DNA of 64,000 nt from the NCBI RefSeq assembly GCF_016429015.1, contig NZ_JAELTU010000005.1, forward strand, positions 24,835 to 88,834, written 5' to 3'. The DNA is from Rhizobium sp. ASV20. GTDB lineage: Bacteria > Pseudomonadota > Alphaproteobacteria > Rhizobiales > Rhizobiaceae. The notes below the pieces were generated by a model that ran no database searches, was not told the origin of the DNA, and worked only from the letters and a program-made list of their open reading frames with translations. Shown here piece by piece: positions 62,029 to 64,000 of the stretch (positions within the stretch are counted from its first letter, which is position 1; each line of letters opens with the position of its first letter). A program made the translations under genes and the position numbers.

Positions 62029-63050
62029 AGGCCATGCCCCCTGAATTGCAGGCGGCCGCGCTGGATGAGGTAGATGAAAACAGGGCCGCCGATCAACGCC
62101 GTGATGATGCCGACGGGAAGTTCCTTCGGGATGGCGACCGTGCGGGCGACGAGATCGGCGACCGTCACGATCAGTGCTCCGATGGCGGCGCAAAGCGCGA
62201 TTTCCCATCCAGCACCGCGTGGTTTCAGCAAACGCGCGATATGCGGCGCCGAAAGCCCAACGAAGGCGACAGGCCCGGCAACCGGCGCAACGCCGGCGAC
62301 GGGACAGATGCCGAGCACGAGCAGCACCGGCTTCCAGAGAGTGAGCTGCACACCCATGCCGGCGGCAGCATGATCGCTGAGCGCGAACATGCCGATCACA
62401 CGATGCAGTGCCAACGCGCCCCCAACGCCGATGACGACCCAGGGGAGCATATAGCCAAGATGCGGCCAGGAGCGTCCCTGAAAGCCGCCGGAGAGCCAAA
62501 ACAGAAGCGATGTCGATTGCGGCCCGGTCAGAAGCAGCACGTAAATCGTGATTGCACCCAGAAACAGCGAGATGCTGACGCCGCCGAGCGCCAGATGCAA
62601 CGGCCGCCCCTGCCCGCCCTTCGAGACCCAGAAGGTGACGGCCGCTGCCGCCAAGCCGCCCGCAAGACCGACGAAAGGATAGAGGGCGGAGGATAGCCAG
62701 GGAAGGAAAACGAAACAGCAGACAATCGGCGTGATCGCGCCGGCGGTGACGCCGGTAATTCCGGGATCGGCGAGGGGGTTTCGGGTCAAGCTCTGAAGCA
62801 GATAGCCGGAGACCGCGAGCCCGGCGCCGGCCACGGCCGCAGCAAGGCTTCGTGGCAGGCGCAGCGTCCAGACAAGGATGGAATTGACCTTGCCGTCCGG
62901 CGCAAGGAGGGCACGGCTGGCGTCCGCAATCGTCAAAACCTTCGCGCCGGGCAGCAGGCCGATGAAGACGATGAGCAGGGTCGCGGCAACGAGGAGTGCG
63001 ATCACCACCAGTGATTTGCGCGCATCCATCGTGGCCACGGCCCGAAGCAT
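62025..63050 (-). CDS. Iron-siderophore-type ABC importer permease, FecC-like
   Basis: 341 residues, start immediately after the binding-protein stop. About ten membrane helices with RNPLADPGITGVTAGAIT (FecCD signature) and VAFVGLSAPHIARLLKPRGA. It has an N-terminal basic stretch before the first helix, and ends with PVFIYLIQRGRLQFRGHGL. It is the partner of the FecD-like permease. Confidence 0.9.
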   Translation of the reverse strand: MLRAVATMDARKSLVVIALLVAATLLIVFIGLLPGAKVLTIADASRALLAPDGKVNSILVWTLRLPRSLAAAVAGAGLAVSGYLLQSLTRNPLADPGITGVTAGAITPIVCCFVFLPWLSSALYPFVGLAGGLAAAAVTFWVSKGGQGRPLHLALGGVSISLFLGAITIYVLLLTGPQSTSLLFWLSGGFQGRSWPHLGYMLPWVVIGVGGALALHRVIGMFALSDHAAAGMGVQLTLWKPVLLVLGICPVAGVAPVAGPVAFVGLSAPHIARLLKPRGAGWEIALCAAIGALIVTVADLVARTVAIPKELPVGIITALIGGPVFIYLIQRGRLQFRGHGL

Positions 63051-64000
63051 TTACTTCTGAATTTCGGCGGGAATGATCTTGGCGGCTTCCGCCCTCACAT
63101 CGACGGCCGGGAAAGCATCCGGATAGAGATAGTGCGCGGCTTCGCGCAGCACGATTTCGCGTGCGATCGGGCCATTGGTCTCGACCCACTGGTCACCAAC
63201 GTAGAATACCCGCTTGTTCTTGACGGCGGTCAGCTCCTGCCAGATCGGGTTGTTCTCATGCGGACGATCCGGACCGGAGTCGTAGATGAACAGGACTTCG
63301 GGGTCCTTTTCCAGCATGGTCTCGAGGCTCAGATCGATGCCGAAGGGACCGCCGGCCGTTTTAGGTCCAGCGATGTTGTCGCCACCGATGGCGGCAACGA
63401 TCGAGGCCGCGGTGTTCTCCGTATGGAAGGCGAAAGGCGTCTCGCCGCCCCACATGATCGCAAAGCGCGGATGTACATTCTTCGGCGCCTTGGCGGCGAT
63501 CTCGTCGAGGTGCTTGTGGAAATCGGCGTTGAGCTGCAGGCCTCGCTCGGGCTTGCCGAGGATCTTCGAGAATTCGGCGATTTCCTTATCGCTCTCAGTC
63601 AGGAGCTCCATATTGTAGGCAAGATAGGGCGCAATCTTTTCCAGCTGCGGCGCGTTGCCGACCGTATAGCGGCGGATCGCGACGATGAGATCTGGTTTGG
63701 CTTGCGACAACAGTTCCAGATTGGGCTTGGCGCGCTGACCGATCTGCGCCATTTGCGAAGTCAGGCCAAGGAGGAAATCCGGCTGCCGACCCGCCGTCAT
63801 ATAGGTGCTGGCGACGGGCTTGATGCCGAGGGCGAGCGCAACATCATCGGCAAAATAGGAGATTGCGGCGATCCGCTTGGGCTGCGCGGGCACTTCGACC
63901 TTGACGCCGCGATCATCCGTCACCGGAACGGTTTTTGCATCCTCGGCCGCAGCGGAGCTGGCTGCCATTACGGCGAGCAGGCCGAAAATTGACGCGATTT
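63051..64000 (-). CDS. Iron-siderophore-type binding protein (FecB/FepB class), 5' end outside the window
   Basis: About 316 residues are visible; the frame is open through the right edge, where ASIFGLLAVMAASSAAAEDA is the end of a signal peptide whose start lies beyond 64000. The mature part begins TVPVTDDRGVKVEVPAQPKR, the standard opening of FecB/FhuD/BtuF-type periplasmic proteins, followed by IAAISYFADDVALALGIKPV. It would deliver an iron chelate to the FecC/D permeases. Because the upstream region is missing, Fur or RirA control cannot be judged. Confidence 0.88.
   Translation of the reverse strand, partial: IASIFGLLAVMAASSAAAEDAKTVPVTDDRGVKVEVPAQPKRIAAISYFADDVALALGIKPVASTYMTAGRQPDFLLGLTSQMAQIGQRAKPNLELLSQAKPDLIVAIRRYTVGNAPQLEKIAPYLAYNMELLTESDKEIAEFSKILGKPERGLQLNADFHKHLDEIAAKAPKNVHPRFAIMWGGETPFAFHTENTAASIVAAIGGDNIAGPKTAGGPFGIDLSLETMLEKDPEVLFIYDSGPDRPHENNPIWQELTAVKNKRVFYVGDQWVETNGPIAREIVLREAAHYLYPDAFPAVDVRAEAAKIIPAEIQK

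Noticed and set aside
62029..63189. N-terminal extension of the FecD-like permease
   Set aside because: Shadow of the FecC-like gene; ATGA overlap at 62025-62028 marks the start.
1..64000. tRNA or rRNA genes, CRISPR arrays, insertion sequences, integrase or attachment sites
   Set aside because: Looked for by eye on both strands; no cloverleaf, repeat-spacer pattern or transposase motif found. A dedicated search could still reveal degenerate remnants, for example in 47900-48130.

Overview
The window looks like a chromosomal or megaplasmid stretch of a Rhizobium/Agrobacterium-type alphaproteobacterium. The evidence is high GC, dense operons joined by ATGA start/stop overlaps, a great excess of ABC importers, and protein types common in Rhizobiaceae (an LLM monooxygenase/AhpD peptide-transport locus, LivM-LivG fusion, Pls/PosA-type peptide synthetase, NIT-type chemoreceptor). 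No replication genes, insertion sequences, CRISPR arrays, rRNA or tRNA genes were seen. Both ends cut through genes: a glucoamylase at the left and an iron-type binding protein at the right.

Layout. 1-2300: end of a GH15 glucoamylase followed by a ROK sugar kinase. 2431-8231 (minus): cupin protein and a complete peptide-type ABC importer; then an AraC regulator (8488-9567). 9777-17335 (minus): a second peptide-type importer in one operon with a luciferase-like monooxygenase and two AhpD/carboxymuconolactone-decarboxylase-fold proteins. 17879-21417 (plus): an MBL-fold hydrolase with two permeases and a binding protein but no ATPase. 21665-24735: a small exported protein and a chemoreceptor. 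24834-29635 (minus): a Liv-type importer with fused LivM-LivG, divergent from an RpiR regulator that heads 29804-34931 (cysteine hydrolase, glutamine-synthetase homologue, N-formylglutamate amidohydrolase homologue, class III aminotransferase). 35373-40039: a Pls/PosA-type membrane peptide synthetase with its own 4'-phosphopantetheinyl transferase. 40348-42347: GNAT, then an SRPBCC/ArsR pair behind a 25-bp perfect inverted repeat, then a VOC-like protein. 42482-46534 (minus): a cobalamin riboswitch controlling a BtuFCD-like importer and a methyltransferase. 46606-47700: a diguanylate cyclase. 48385-51750: a HlyD-type protein with two ABC-2 permeases. 51780-59376: a LacI regulator and a divergent alpha-L-fucosidase/sugar-importer operon. 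59515-64000: a methyltransferase and a siderophore-type iron importer.

How the genes fit together. Most of the window is nutrient capture with a private enzyme set per transporter: fucosides (LacI controlled), an unknown amine or amide processed by glutamylation-type chemistry (RpiR controlled), an unknown substrate oxidised by a flavin monooxygenase, cobalamin (riboswitch controlled) and iron. The most unusual locus is the two-gene Pls/PosA-type synthetase plus PPTase, which could make a homopolymeric or short peptide of unknown nature. All functional statements rest on reading motifs by eye; no database search was run.
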